NCBI RefSeq assembly: GCF_029210485.1
Contig: NZ_JARGET010000029.1
Coordinates: 186,001 to 250,000 of the forward strand
Length of the DNA stretch: 64,000 nt
DNA from: Hoeflea sp. YIM 152468
GTDB lineage: Bacteria; Pseudomonadota; Alphaproteobacteria; Rhizobiales; Rhizobiaceae
Direction: 5' to 3'
Part shown: positions 45,903 through 54,741 of the stretch, piece after piece
Layout of the letters: every line of letters begins with the position of its first letter
How positions within the stretch are numbered: the stretch's first letter is position 1
Notes under the pieces: model-generated
The model's input: only the letters and a program-made list of their open reading frames with translations
What the model was told of the DNA's origin: nothing
Database searches by the model: none
Program-made: the position numbers and the translations under genes

Positions 45903-46877
45903 ATGAACATCGAGATGATCCGCGCCGCCCGGACCCGGCTTGAAGGCCATGTCCGGCGCACGCCCTTGCTCCGCTCTGCCTTCCTCGACGAGATCGCCGG
46001 CCGCCGTGTCTGGATCAAGCCCGAATGCCTGCAGCACACCGGCAGTTTCAAGTTTCGCGGCGGCTGGTCTGCGGTGTCGGGACTGAACGCCGAAGCCCGG
46101 GCCCGTGGGGTCATTGCCTTTTCCAGCGGCAATCACGCCCAGGGCGTGGCGCTGGCGGCTCTCCGGCATGGTGTGCGCGCGGTCATTGTCATGCCATCGG
46201 ACGCGCCGCAAATGAAAATCGACAACACCCGGGCGATGGGCGCCGAGGTGGTGACCTTTGACCGCGCGACAGAAGATCGGGATGCGATCTGCGCCCGGCT
46301 GTCCGCAGACCAGGGCCTGACGCTGATCCGGCCCTATGACGAGCCTCTGGTGATTGCAGGCCAGGGCACCTGCGGCCTGGAGATTGCCGAACAGGCTGCC
46401 GCCGAATGCATCACCCGGGCCGATGTGCTGGTCTGCTGCGGCGGCGGCGGATTTGCCTCCGGCATCGCGCTGGCCTTGCAGGCCGATGCCCCCAACTTGC
46501 GGGTGCGCACCGTCGAGCCCGAAGAGTTTGACGACATGGCCCGCAGCCTGGTGTCGGGCCGCATCGAACGCAACAGCCGCCTGTCCGGCTCGCTGTGTGA
46601 TGCAATCATCACCCCGCAGCCGGGCGCCATCACCTTTCCGATCCTTTCGCAGCTTGCCGGCCCAGGGCTGGTCGTCACCGAAGACGAGGCGCTTCACGCC
46701 ATGGCTCTTGCCTTTTCCCGGCTCAAGCTGGTCGCCGAACCCGGAGGCGCCGTGGCTTTGGCGGCCGCGCTGTTTCATCCGGGCGAGATCCAAGCCGAGG
46801 ACGTGATCGTCACGATGTCCGGCGGCAATGTCGATGCGGCTGTCTTTTGCCTGGCGCTGGAGAAGTTTGGCGGGTGA
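45903..46877 (+). CDS. Threonine/serine dehydratase (PLP-dependent)
   Basis: 324 aa, fold-type II PLP enzyme. The PLP lysine is in HTGSFKFRGG (about residue 50), SSGNHAQGVA is the substrate/phosphate loop, and the glycine-rich CCGGGGFASGIAL binds the PLP phosphate. It lacks the C-terminal ACT regulatory domain of biosynthetic IlvA, so a catabolic threonine ammonia-lyase, serine dehydratase or hydroxyaspartate-type activity is more likely. The exact substrate is uncertain. A terminator follows. Confidence 0.88.
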   Translation: MNIEMIRAARTRLEGHVRRTPLLRSAFLDEIAGRRVWIKPECLQHTGSFKFRGGWSAVSGLNAEARARGVIAFSSGNHAQGVALAALRHGVRAVIVMPSDAPQMKIDNTRAMGAEVVTFDRATEDRDAICARLSADQGLTLIRPYDEPLVIAGQGTCGLEIAEQAAAECITRADVLVCCGGGGFASGIALALQADAPNLRVRTVEPEEFDDMARSLVSGRIERNSRLSGSLCDAIITPQPGAITFPILSQLAGPGLVVTEDEALHAMALAFSRLKLVAEPGGAVALAAALFHPGEIQAEDVIVTMSGGNVDAAVFCLALEKFGG

Positions 46878-46890
46878 CGGGGCACCCAAT

Positions 46891-46915
46891 ACCCCGGGGC
46901 TCATGCCGGGGTTTT
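46891..46915 (+). terminator. Terminator after the dehydratase gene
   Basis: Arms CCCCGG and CCGGGG around GGCTCATG, followed by TTTTC. It touches the stop codon of the convergent CDF gene. Confidence 0.7.
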
Positions 46916-47814
46916 CAGCCCAGCACGACACCTTCATCCTTGGCCTTGTGAGCGGGTTCGACGTGAATGATCACCTGCACGCCTTCCACCGCTTGCTTGA
47001 GCGCGGTCTCCAGCCGGTCGCAGATTTCATGCGAGTGTTCGACCGTCATCCCGCCATCGACGACCAGGTGAAATTCGACGAAGGACACCCGCCCCGCCAG
47101 CCGCGTGCGGATATCATGGGCTTCGATGGCGCCATCCGCTTCAGCCTTGATGATGTCCTGTATGCGCTGTTCATCGACCGGATCGACCGCCCGGTCCATC
47201 AGCCCGTCGAGTGACGAGGCGATCACCTTCCACCCTTGCCACAGCACATTGCAGGCCACGATCAGCGCCAGCAGCGGGTCAAGCCGCGGCTGGTCGAACG
47301 CCACGGCGAGACCAAGCCCGGCAATCACCCCCACAGAGGTGACCACGTCCGACACGATATGATGGCCGTCGGCCAGCAGCGCTGGTGAGCGGTACCTGCG
47401 TCCGACGCGCAACAGCACAAACGCCCAGATCCCGTTGATGACCGCCGCACTCGCATTGACCGCAAGGCCAAGCCCGGCGGCCTCGATGCGCTTGGGCGCC
47501 ATCAGTCCGCCCACCGCCTCATGCACGATCAGCAACGCCGCCACCACGATCAGAACGCCCTCGAGCACGGCTGAGAAATACTCGGCCTTGTGATGGCCGT
47601 AGGGATGGCCGATGTCAGCCGGTTTCTGGGCGTATCCGATGGCGACGAAAGCCGCCAGCGCCGCGATCACATTGACGATGGATTCCAGCGCATCGGAATA
47701 GAGTGCGATCGATCCGGTCAGATGCCAGGCGACAAATTTCACTCCCATCACCGCGAAGGCCAGGGGAATGGACCAGAACGCCAGCCGGCGAATGGACGTG
47801 TTGGCCTGGGGCAC
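46915..47814 (-). CDS. Cation diffusion facilitator (CDF) family transporter
   Basis: 299 aa with about six membrane helices, then a cytoplasmic C-terminal domain. Metal-site signatures are SDALESIVN in helix 2 and LADGHHIVSDV in helix 5, in the H/D-x-x-x-D form, with HPYGHHKAEY in the loop between. The C-terminal region has FHLVVDGGMTVEHSHEICDRLE. It would expel zinc, iron or manganese in exchange for protons; the specificity is not clear. It starts 5 bp after a cytochrome c gene, so it is in the trpE(G) operon. Confidence 0.92.
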   Translation of the reverse strand: MPQANTSIRRLAFWSIPLAFAVMGVKFVAWHLTGSIALYSDALESIVNVIAALAAFVAIGYAQKPADIGHPYGHHKAEYFSAVLEGVLIVVAALLIVHEAVGGLMAPKRIEAAGLGLAVNASAAVINGIWAFVLLRVGRRYRSPALLADGHHIVSDVVTSVGVIAGLGLAVAFDQPRLDPLLALIVACNVLWQGWKVIASSLDGLMDRAVDPVDEQRIQDIIKAEADGAIEAHDIRTRLAGRVSFVEFHLVVDGGMTVEHSHEICDRLETALKQAVEGVQVIIHVEPAHKAKDEGVVLG

Positions 47815-47819
47815 GGAAC

Positions 47820-48197
47820 CTAATCCTGCAACGAAGCGATGTAGGCAATGATAGCATCAACCTGGTCAGGTGTCGCAATGAACTCGGGCATGTCTGGATG
47901 GCCCGAATAGATGCGGCCATCGGCAAAGGCTTCCTCAAGCGCATCCATGGGAAAACTGTCCGACAGCTTGCGGAACCGTGGGGCATCCTTGTGCGGGCTG
48001 GCGTCCGCCACGCCCACCGCATGGCATTTTCCGCAATTGACCTCGACCAGATCGCGGCCCGCTTCGATGCTGTCCGCTGCTTGCGCCCAGGCCGGGGCCA
48101 GGCTCCCTGACAGAAAGACCAGAGAGACCAGAAGGAGCAGTGAGGTGACGAGCAAGGCGCCGGCCAGACCCGGACTTGGCTGAAAGTCTTGTTTCAT
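47820..48197 (-). CDS. Small c-type cytochrome
   Basis: 125 aa. A hydrophobic N-terminal segment (residues 11-37, ending APAWAQ) is a signal peptide. The heme motif CGKCH is at about residues 55-59 and the probable Met ligand is in GHPDMPEF near 100-102. It is a class I periplasmic monoheme cytochrome. Its ATG overlaps the TGA of trpE(G) by 4 bp, an odd coupling of an electron carrier to tryptophan synthesis. Its redox partner is not visible; the bc1 complex is encoded elsewhere in the window. Confidence 0.92.
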   Translation of the reverse strand: MKQDFQPSPGLAGALLVTSLLLLVSLVFLSGSLAPAWAQAADSIEAGRDLVEVNCGKCHAVGVADASPHKDAPRFRKLSDSFPMDALEEAFADGRIYSGHPDMPEFIATPDQVDAIIAYIASLQD

Positions 48198-50383
48198 GCC
48201 CCATTCCCCTTTGCCTTGGGCACCAGATGCGCCACCACATTTTCGATCATCCGCATGCCGGCATCCTGACCCAGCGTCATGATCGATTCCGGGTGGAACT
48301 GCACCGCAGCAATCGGCAGGCTCTCATGTTCTATGGCCATGACCACCCCGTCATCGGTTTCCGCGGTAACACGGAATTCTTTTGGCAATGTGGCGTAGTC
48401 GACGAATATTGAATGATAGCGCCCCACCGTCACCTCCCTGGCCAGTCCGGAAAAGATGATCCCGTCCGGCAACACCCGGATCCGGGACGGCTTGCCGTGA
48501 ACCGGCACAGCCAGCTCCCGCAACGACCCGCCAAAGCTTTCCGCCAGCGCCTGCAGACCGAGGCAGACGCCAAACACCGGCAACTCGCGGGCGCGAATTT
48601 TCCTGATCGTGGCGGCGCAATCAAAATCCTTCGGGCTTCCCGGACCCGGCGACAGCACCACAAGGTCGGGCGACACCCGGTCAAACATCTGGTCATCCAC
48701 CGGTGCCCGGACGGTCGTGACCTCGGCTCCGGTCTGACGGAAATAGCCGGCCAGCGTGTGCACAAAGGAATCCTCGTGATCAACCAGCAGGATCGACACA
48801 CCTTCGCCCACCTTGGCCGTCTCCCGTCCGGTGGAGCCGGCATTGCCCAGCCTGGCATCGCGGATCGCCGACAGCATGGCCGAAGCCTTGAGTTCGGTTT
48901 CGGCCTCTTCTTCCTCGGGGTTGGAATCGAACAGCAGCGTGGCGCCGGCCCGCACCTCGGCAATTCCATTCTTGATGCGGATGGTCCTGAGCGTCAGTCC
49001 CGTGTTCATGTCGCCATTGAAGCTGACCATGCCGACGGCGCCACCATACCAGGCCCGCGGGCTTTTCTCGTTGTTCTCCAGAAACCGCATCGCCCACAAT
49101 TTTGGCGCACCGGTCACCGTCACCGCCCAGGCATGGCTCAGGAACGCATCGAACGCATCCATGCCATCGCGCAGACGGCCTTCGATATGATCGACCGTGT
49201 GAATCAGCCGCGAATACATCTCGATCTGGCGGCGGCCGATCACCCGGACCGATCCCGGTTCACAGACCCGGCTCTTGTCGTTGCGGTCGACATCCGAACA
49301 CATGGTCAGTTCCGACTCGTCCTTCTTCGAATTGAGCAGTTTGAGGATTTGCTCGGAATCCGAAATCGCGTCTTCGCCGCGCTTGATGGTGCCCGAGATC
49401 GGGCAGGTTTCGACCCGTCTGCCGTTGACCCGCACGAACATCTCGGGCGATGCGCCGACCAGATATTCCTGGTTTCCGAGATTGATGAAGAACGAATAGG
49501 GCGACGGGTTGATGGCTTTCAGCCGCCGGCTGATCTCCGACGGCCGCGCTTCGCAGCGTTCGAAGAAGGTCTGCCCGGGCACCACTTCGAACAGATCGCC
49601 GCGCCGGAAGCTGTCCTTGGCGCGCTTGACCAGTTGCGCATATTCACCAGGCGCATGGTCGCCGCGCGGCGGAACCTGATCGGAAGGCTCAAATGGTTCG
49701 CTGACAATGCCGCTGTCACAGCCTTCAGTGGTTACCTCACCGAGGGCAAAGTCATAGCGGTCGATCCAGGCCTTGGCCGCATGATGGTCGACCACCAGAA
49801 TTTCATCCGGAAGGAAAAGCAGCAGGTCGCGCTGATCCTCCGGCCGGCTGAGCCTGGCTGGCACCGGGTCGAACTGGAACGCCAGATCGTAGCCAAACGC
49901 CCCGTAAAAGCCGATATTGCCATCTTCGGAAGAGTGAAACAGGTCGACAATCACCCGCAGCACCGAAAACACCGTCGGAGCCCGAGACCGCTCCTCCTCG
50001 GAAAACATCCGGTCAGATTGGGTGATGTCAATGTCAATCCTGCCTGCCGCCTGGTCCGAGATCGAAAAGTCCGCATGGCCGGAAAGCCTGTCGGCCAGAA
50101 TGGAAATCAGCGCTTCGCCGCGGCCATTGTAAGCCTCGATTGTCAGCTTCCGGCCTTGCGACGAAATTCCCAGCGGCGGGTCGACAATCGCAGTGTCCCA
50201 GCGGGTGTAGCGGCCGGGATACTCGTAATTCGATGAAAACACCGCGCCGCGCCGGCTGTCGAGCGCATCGATATAGCTCGATACCGCATCCGCATAAGGC
50301 GTCTCACGCCGTCGTCGCGTCACCACAATCCCGCCGCGCGTCTGATACTGCGCCGCGCCGTCCGAAAGTACCGTCGTGCTCAT
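48194..50383 (-). CDS. trpE(G): Anthranilate synthase, fused components I and II
   Basis: 729 aa. The TrpE part carries [32 protein letters not shown], and the [17 protein letters not shown] segment of chorismate-using enzymes. The TrpG part has the amidotransferase Cys in [10 protein letters not shown] and His in [10 protein letters not shown]. It makes anthranilate from chorismate and glutamine. The single-gene fusion is typical of rhizobia. The ATG at 50383 has GGAGC 8 bases upstream. A Trp-Trp-Trp leader peptide and attenuator lie just upstream. Confidence 0.97.
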   Translation of the reverse strand: MSTTVLSDGAAQYQTRGGIVVTRRRRETPYADAVSSYIDALDSRRGAVFSSNYEYPGRYTRWDTAIVDPPLGISSQGRKLTIEAYNGRGEALISILADRLSGHADFSISDQAAGRIDIDITQSDRMFSEEERSRAPTVFSVLRVIVDLFHSSEDGNIGFYGAFGYDLAFQFDPVPARLSRPEDQRDLLLFLPDEILVVDHHAAKAWIDRYDFALGEVTTEGCDSGIVSEPFEPSDQVPPRGDHAPGEYAQLVKRAKDSFRRGDLFEVVPGQTFFERCEARPSEISRRLKAINPSPYSFFINLGNQEYLVGASPEMFVRVNGRRVETCPISGTIKRGEDAISDSEQILKLLNSKKDESELTMCSDVDRNDKSRVCEPGSVRVIGRRQIEMYSRLIHTVDHIEGRLRDGMDAFDAFLSHAWAVTVTGAPKLWAMRFLENNEKSPRAWYGGAVGMVSFNGDMNTGLTLRTIRIKNGIAEVRAGATLLFDSNPEEEEAETELKASAMLSAIRDARLGNAGSTGRETAKVGEGVSILLVDHEDSFVHTLAGYFRQTGAEVTTVRAPVDDQMFDRVSPDLVVLSPGPGSPKDFDCAATIRKIRARELPVFGVCLGLQALAESFGGSLRELAVPVHGKPSRIRVLPDGIIFSGLAREVTVGRYHSIFVDYATLPKEFRVTAETDDGVVMAIEHESLPIAAVQFHPESIMTLGQDAGMRMIENVVAHLVPKAKGNGA

Positions 50384-50434
50384 GTTCAAGCTCCGTTTGA
50401 GCCGGCCGGCAACGTCAGGTCCAGCGGATCAGAC

Positions 50435-50554
50435 AAAAAAGCCGCCGGACCTTCCAGGTCCCGGGCGGCTTGTTGATCTCTAACGCGCATGCGTGGTCAA
50501 GGCCGCCTAGAAGCGAACCCACCACCAATTGTTCTGTGTCACATGCAGTGTCAT
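50435..50554 (-). ncRNA. trp attenuator leader RNA (rnTrpL-like)
   Basis: The transcript would start at the leader ATG and end at the terminator 50435-50471 (arms AGCCGCC and GGCGGCT, extended by GGGACCT/AGGTCC, then TTTTTT). A competing pairing of GGCGGCCTTG (after the leader stop) with CAAGCCGCC forms an antiterminator. In Sinorhizobium meliloti the released leader RNA is known to act in trans; whether it does so here is unknown. Confidence 0.8.
50507..50554 (-). CDS. trpL: Tryptophan leader peptide
   Basis: 15 codons, MTLHVTQNNWWWVRF, with three consecutive Trp codons before the stop. It resembles the S. meliloti leader peptide peTrpL, which also has WWW near its end. Ribosome stalling at the Trp codons would favour the antiterminator and trpE(G) expression. 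It starts about 7 bases after a predicted -10, so it is probably translated from a leaderless transcript. Confidence 0.88.
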   Translation of the reverse strand: MTLHVTQNNWWWVRF

Positions 50555-50560
50555 GCCCGT

Positions 50561-50589
50561 CTCATAGCGCAGGTCACGATGGGCTACAA
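50561..50589 (-). promoter_or_regulatory. Predicted trpL-trpE(G) promoter
   Basis: -35 TTGTAG (50584-50589), 17-bp spacer, -10 TATGAG (50561-50566); six bases then separate it from the leader ATG. Matches to consensus are partial, but position relative to trpL is ideal. Confidence 0.55.
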
Positions 50590-51019
50590 GGGAAGATCAA
50601 ACAGATGCTTTCCACAGGGCACACCACGTTGCATGGCTGAAGGACAGCATTTTCCGCCCGCGTGCCCCTGCCAATTGCTTGCCGCGCCGCCCGCGGGCAA
50701 ACGTCTGGAATGACCGCGACATCGGCTTCCCCCCAATGGCCGGTACCTTGACATCGGCGGGAGCTTACACCACATTCATGCTATGAAAATGTACCGAACC
50801 CATATCACTCGTTTGTTCAGGGCCTTTCCCATCGCGGAAATCTGACCCCCGGTTCGGCAACCTGCGCCCCCGAACCGCGGGGAGTGCTATGCGAGCGTCC
50901 GATACTGTCTGAAGACACATCGAACTCTCCGCATCTCACGGCGCATCAACCAGAAAATCAGTCTCAACATCTCCCCGCGTCAGCTTTGGCCTGGGCAGCA
51001 AGAATACGTGGATGATCCA
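50590..51019. other. Divergent intergenic region, no gene recognised
   Basis: About 430 bp between the trp promoter and the first Rnk-like gene. No open frame here has both a ribosome binding site and a protein-like product. I saw no strong hairpin. Confidence 0.45.
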
Positions 51020-51436
51020 ATGTTACAGAAAAACCGGCGCAAGCCCAGAATTACAATCAGCGAAACCGATTACGCCCGCCTCAACAACCTGGCGGCTGCC
51101 TATGAACAACGCAGCCCGGAGATAGCGGCGGCTCTGGCCGAAGAAATCGACCGCGCGCGCGTCGTCAGCGATAAAGCCATCGATGCCGGTGTGGTCCGGA
51201 TGGGATCCACCGTGACCTATGAGGTTGACTCCAATCAGAGTAAGACCGTGACGCTGGTCTATCCCGCTGATGCCAACATCGATGATGGACGCATCTCGAT
51301 TACGACACCGGTCGGCTCGGCTTTGATCGGCCTGAAGTCGGGACAGTCCATCAGCTTTGCAACCCGCAGCGGCCAGGTCCACGACTTGACGGTCACCGAG
51401 GTCACGCAGACCCAGCAGCCCGTGGTGGCGGAATGA
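51020..51436 (+). CDS. rnk: Rnk-like GreA/GreB C-terminal domain protein (first copy)
   Basis: 138 aa. After a helical N-terminus (RITISETDYARLNNLAAAY) comes the FKBP-like GreA/B C-terminal fold (MGSTVTYEV, TVTLVYPADANIDDGRISITTPVGSALIGLKSG). This matches regulators of nucleoside diphosphate kinase (Rnk), which bind RNA polymerase. The ATG at 51020 with upstream GGA is preferred; GTG 51008 is an alternative. A second, diverged Rnk-like gene follows 150 bp downstream. Confidence 0.85.
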   Translation: MLQKNRRKPRITISETDYARLNNLAAAYEQRSPEIAAALAEEIDRARVVSDKAIDAGVVRMGSTVTYEVDSNQSKTVTLVYPADANIDDGRISITTPVGSALIGLKSGQSISFATRSGQVHDLTVTEVTQTQQPVVAE

Positions 51437-51586
51437 TCTACCGGCGAACCGATTTCTCTCACCCGATGGGGGTGTTTCTTCTGACCGGGTCCACTCCCCT
51501 GCATCGGACCCATTCCGGTGCAGGGGCGACGGTGTTCCTTGACCCATCACACGCGCCTCCCAAACCGGCGCGGCCGGAGTTCCGAC

Positions 51587-52057
51587 ATGTGGAAAAATCA
51601 GAAATGCACGTTGACCAGCAAGGATTTTGCAATCCTTGAAACCATGTATGACCGCCGGCACATGCTGGCTGATCCTGTTCGACAGGTTCTCAAGCACAAG
51701 CTCGACACCACCATCGTGGTGTTTTGCGAAGACATTGAAGCCAACTTCGTGACCTTGAACACGCGTCTGCGCTACCGCATTGGCGACAAGCAGCCGCAAA
51801 CCGCCATCATCACGCAAACGCCAATGGATGGGATGGTCGGAGAATGCCTGTCCCTGGACACCGCACGCGGGCTGGCATTGCTGGGATTGCCGGAGGCGGC
51901 AGAAATTTCACTGCCCGGACCGGACGACTCCGCATCCGATCACCTGGTCATCGAAGCCGTCTTGTTCCAGCCTGAGGCGGCACGGCAGCAACGGCTCAAA
52001 CAGGAACTCGCGCACCATTCTCCCCAGCCGGTCTACAATGCCGCGCTCACGCGTTGA
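51587..52057 (+). CDS. Rnk-like GreA/GreB C-terminal domain protein (second copy)
   Basis: 156 aa. The same layout as the upstream gene: KCTLTSKDFAILETMY then a C-terminal beta domain (FVTLNTRLRYRIG, GECLSLDTARGLALLGLPEAAEISLPGPD). The ATG at 51587 has GGAG 7 bases upstream; an earlier start at 51518 is not supported. The C-terminal half is diverged from the first copy, so the binding surface may differ. It converges with the DUF1206 gene 12 bp away. Confidence 0.75.
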   Translation: MWKNQKCTLTSKDFAILETMYDRRHMLADPVRQVLKHKLDTTIVVFCEDIEANFVTLNTRLRYRIGDKQPQTAIITQTPMDGMVGECLSLDTARGLALLGLPEAAEISLPGPDDSASDHLVIEAVLFQPEAARQQRLKQELAHHSPQPVYNAALTR

Positions 52058-52069
52058 TCGAGAAGGGCT

Positions 52070-52882
52070 TCAGGCGTTTTCAACATTGATGCGCCGCCAG
52101 ATCGCCTCCGCCAAAGAATAGGCGGAAAAAAGAAAGAAGCCGGCCCCGATGGCGCCCAGCAACCAGGCGCCGAACGGGAGACTGGCGACAAAATCAAGCG
52201 CTTCTGCTAAACCGGCACGGCCTTCCTCGCCCGCAAGGCCGTGCCGCAACAGCAAGAAGGCGATGACGAGAAAAATGGCGCCGCGGGCCGTCAGCCCGCC
52301 GATGGCGGCGATATCGATCCACCGAAGGTGCGCCTGCGAGGCCTCGATATGATCGCGATATTTGCGATGCAGAGCCTTCCACACATGAGCAGCGCCAACA
52401 ACGGCAAAGATCACACTGAGAATGATCGACATGGGCCCGGCGCCAATGAACGTGGCTGCCGTGCGGGCAAACCCAACACCAGACCCACCGCCTGATGATA
52501 CGGCTCCCCCCCACCACAGGGACAAGGTGTAGACCATCAGGAACCCGTAGGTCGCTGCCGATCCGAGCAGCCCGGCCCGGACCGCCAGACCTTTCGGGTC
52601 AATCCCGTGATCATCGGTATCAAACAAGGCCTGGACCAAACGCCAGCAGCAGTAACCGGCAAGGCTGACGATCAGCAACGGCGTCAGAATGGCGCTTGCG
52701 GTGGATTGGGTGATGAAATCGACCGCATCCCTGGCATCGCCGCCGCTTCCCGTAGTCAGCGCCGCGCTGATGATGAAGAACGCCAGCACCAGATAGACCA
52801 GGCCGCGGGCGCCATATCCAAGTCGCGCGAAGGGCTTGAACCAATCGTGCCAGTTCGTCGATTTTGCCACCGCAACACTCAT
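52070..52882 (-). CDS. DUF1206 membrane protein
   Basis: 270 aa with six predicted helices arranged as three repeated helix pairs. Each repeat opens with a pattern like ARLGYGARGLVYLVLAFF or IGGLTARGAIFLVIAFLLL, typical of DUF1206. Function unknown. Its ATG overlaps the stop of the upstream PAP2 gene (ATGA), so the two are coupled, which suggests a membrane-lipid or envelope role by association. Confidence 0.9.
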   Translation of the reverse strand: MSVAVAKSTNWHDWFKPFARLGYGARGLVYLVLAFFIISAALTTGSGGDARDAVDFITQSTASAILTPLLIVSLAGYCCWRLVQALFDTDDHGIDPKGLAVRAGLLGSAATYGFLMVYTLSLWWGGAVSSGGGSGVGFARTAATFIGAGPMSIILSVIFAVVGAAHVWKALHRKYRDHIEASQAHLRWIDIAAIGGLTARGAIFLVIAFLLLRHGLAGEEGRAGLAEALDFVASLPFGAWLLGAIGAGFFLFSAYSLAEAIWRRINVENA

Positions 52883-53625
52883 GGCCTGTCCCCGGTTTTG
52901 ATGTGGCGGCCGGTATGGTGGTTAAGCACATGCAGGATCAGCCAGGAGAAACTCGCCCAGGCGGCGCCCAGCGCCCAGCCTGCGGCGACATCGCTGGGCC
53001 AGTGCACGCCCAGATAAACCCGGCTGACACCAACGATGACAGCCACGAACACCGCCACCGCGAGCACGTAAATTCGCGCCCGACGATCCGGCAGAAATCC
53101 CACCACCAGCGAAGCCATCGTCAAATAGGCGACAGTGGTCATCATGGCGTGCCCGCTGGGAAAGCTCAGCGTGTGCACCGTGTCGAGGTGATCGACCAGG
53201 TCAGGCCTCGGACGCCCGTAATATTGCTTCAATGTGTGGCTGAGCAGCGCCCCCGACCCGACCGACAGCACCGCATAAAGAGCAGCCCCGTAGCGCTTAG
53301 TAATGATGAAGAACCCGGCGACTGCCGCAAGCGTCAGGATGATGAGCGGAAACCCGCCGATGGCAGTGACCTCGACAGCGGTTTCCTGAAGCCAGGCCGG
53401 GCCCACCGGACTCGCCGGATCGCCCGGCATCCGCAGGCTGAGAAACACCATCTCGTCAATTTTGCGGATCTCGCCTTCGGCCATTTCTTCCGCGATCTCG
53501 ATGAACGCGTAAACACCCAGCGTCACAATCGCAAACAGCACGACCGGCAGCCGGTGCACATTGCCGTTGCGGATGCCGCGTACGAGCCACTCCGTGACAC
53601 GGTTCGTTCGGGTAAATCTCGTCAT
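52879..53625 (-). CDS. PAP2-family phosphatase
   Basis: 248 aa, integral membrane. The three acid phosphatase motifs are KQYYGRPRPD, SFPSGHAMMTT and SRVYLGVHWPSDV, in order with the catalytic His residues. It acts on phosphatidate, undecaprenyl pyrophosphate or similar lipid phosphates. The ATG at 53625 has GGGGA upstream; the extension to 53739 is rejected. It is divergent from the YHYH gene and coupled to the DUF1206 gene. Confidence 0.92.
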   Translation of the reverse strand: MTRFTRTNRVTEWLVRGIRNGNVHRLPVVLFAIVTLGVYAFIEIAEEMAEGEIRKIDEMVFLSLRMPGDPASPVGPAWLQETAVEVTAIGGFPLIILTLAAVAGFFIITKRYGAALYAVLSVGSGALLSHTLKQYYGRPRPDLVDHLDTVHTLSFPSGHAMMTTVAYLTMASLVVGFLPDRRARIYVLAVAVFVAVIVGVSRVYLGVHWPSDVAAGWALGAAWASFSWLILHVLNHHTGRHIKTGDRP

Positions 53626-53810
53626 GCAGTCCCCGGCCCCTTCTCCGTGTTGAGGTTGTAACCCGCAAGCCGGCGTTTCGTTCCACAAGATGCGCCGCGA
53701 ACCCAGCCTATCATGACAAATGCTTAATCTACCGGTCACGCAACGGAAAGGTGGGAACCGGCACCTTCACCCGGTCCGCATTCAAACAATCAACCGCAAA
53801 GGGGAACCTC

Positions 53811-54587
53811 ATGGACCGCCCATTGTCCTATCTTCTCATCGCCGGCGTGACCATTGCCGGCATTGCTGCAAGCGTCATCGCCGCCGAGGCTGCATCGGGA
53901 TCGGTATCGATCACCAAAAGCCGCGGCACTATCTGCATGACATCCAATGGACTGCCCGATCATGCCACGGGCAAATTCCCCAATTCGGGCAACCCCAACT
54001 CCATCGCCGCGCAATTCATCGAGGTCTGCGTGCCCGAAAATCCGGTCAAGACTTCACGCGCAACACCCTTGCGCGGCTCGACCGGCTTTGCACTCAATGG
54101 CGTCATGATCCGTCCCGGCACTGCCGATTACTACGATGCCGCCTCACCGCGCGGTTTCAGCCGTGACCCCTCATCGGGCTGGCTGCTTGACGGCAAGGGC
54201 GCCGGCACGATGTTGGGGCTGGACCAGAACAACGCCCATGTCGATCAGCGCGGCCTCTACCACTACCACGCCAAGCCGACCGGATTTCTTAAGGGCGCCA
54301 AATCCAGCCTGGTCGGCTTTGCTGCCGACGGCTTCGAGATCCATTACCTCGGCTCGGAGGCCAAATCCGGTTACACGCTCAAGCCGGGAACCCGCAATGG
54401 CGGCCCCGGCGGGAAGCACGACGGCACCTATGTGCAGGACTGGCAGTTCACCGGTGGTTCGGACAAGCTCGATCAATGCAATGGCGGCACGCTCAATGGC
54501 AAGTTCGTGTATTTTGTGACCGACAGTTATCCCTATTTCCCGCATTGCGCCTGGGGTCAGGTCAGCCGCGATTTTGGCAGGCCCTGA
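53811..54587 (+). CDS. Secreted YHYH-domain protein
   Basis: 258 aa. Residues 1-27 are a signal peptide (LIAGVTIAGIAASVIAAEAA). The hallmark GLYHYHAKPTG (about residues 148-158) defines the YHYH family, followed by FAADGFEIHY and DQCNGGTLNGKFVYFVTDSYPYFPHC, with cysteines that may form disulfides. The function of the family is not established. GGGGA precedes the ATG. It begins the envelope group with the transpeptidase and extensin-like genes, but the 154-bp gap means co-transcription is uncertain. Confidence 0.85.
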   Translation: MDRPLSYLLIAGVTIAGIAASVIAAEAASGSVSITKSRGTICMTSNGLPDHATGKFPNSGNPNSIAAQFIEVCVPENPVKTSRATPLRGSTGFALNGVMIRPGTADYYDAASPRGFSRDPSSGWLLDGKGAGTMLGLDQNNAHVDQRGLYHYHAKPTGFLKGAKSSLVGFAADGFEIHYLGSEAKSGYTLKPGTRNGGPGGKHDGTYVQDWQFTGGSDKLDQCNGGTLNGKFVYFVTDSYPYFPHCAWGQVSRDFGRP

Positions 54588-54741
54588 AGACCCGCGCCGG
54601 CGTCCGGCCAGGCGCCGGCCAGTCAGCCGGGGAATATCCCATTGCCCGGTCTGATGCATCTTTTTGGCGTCTCGGGCGTTACCTCCTCGTGCCGCATATG
54701 CAGGCAACAAGGCTCTGCCCGAAACGAGGACGTGAAAAACG

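Noticed and set aside
48413-50236. 607-codon frame antisense to trpE(G)
   Set aside because: A shadow frame; trpE(G) has full catalytic motifs on the other strand.
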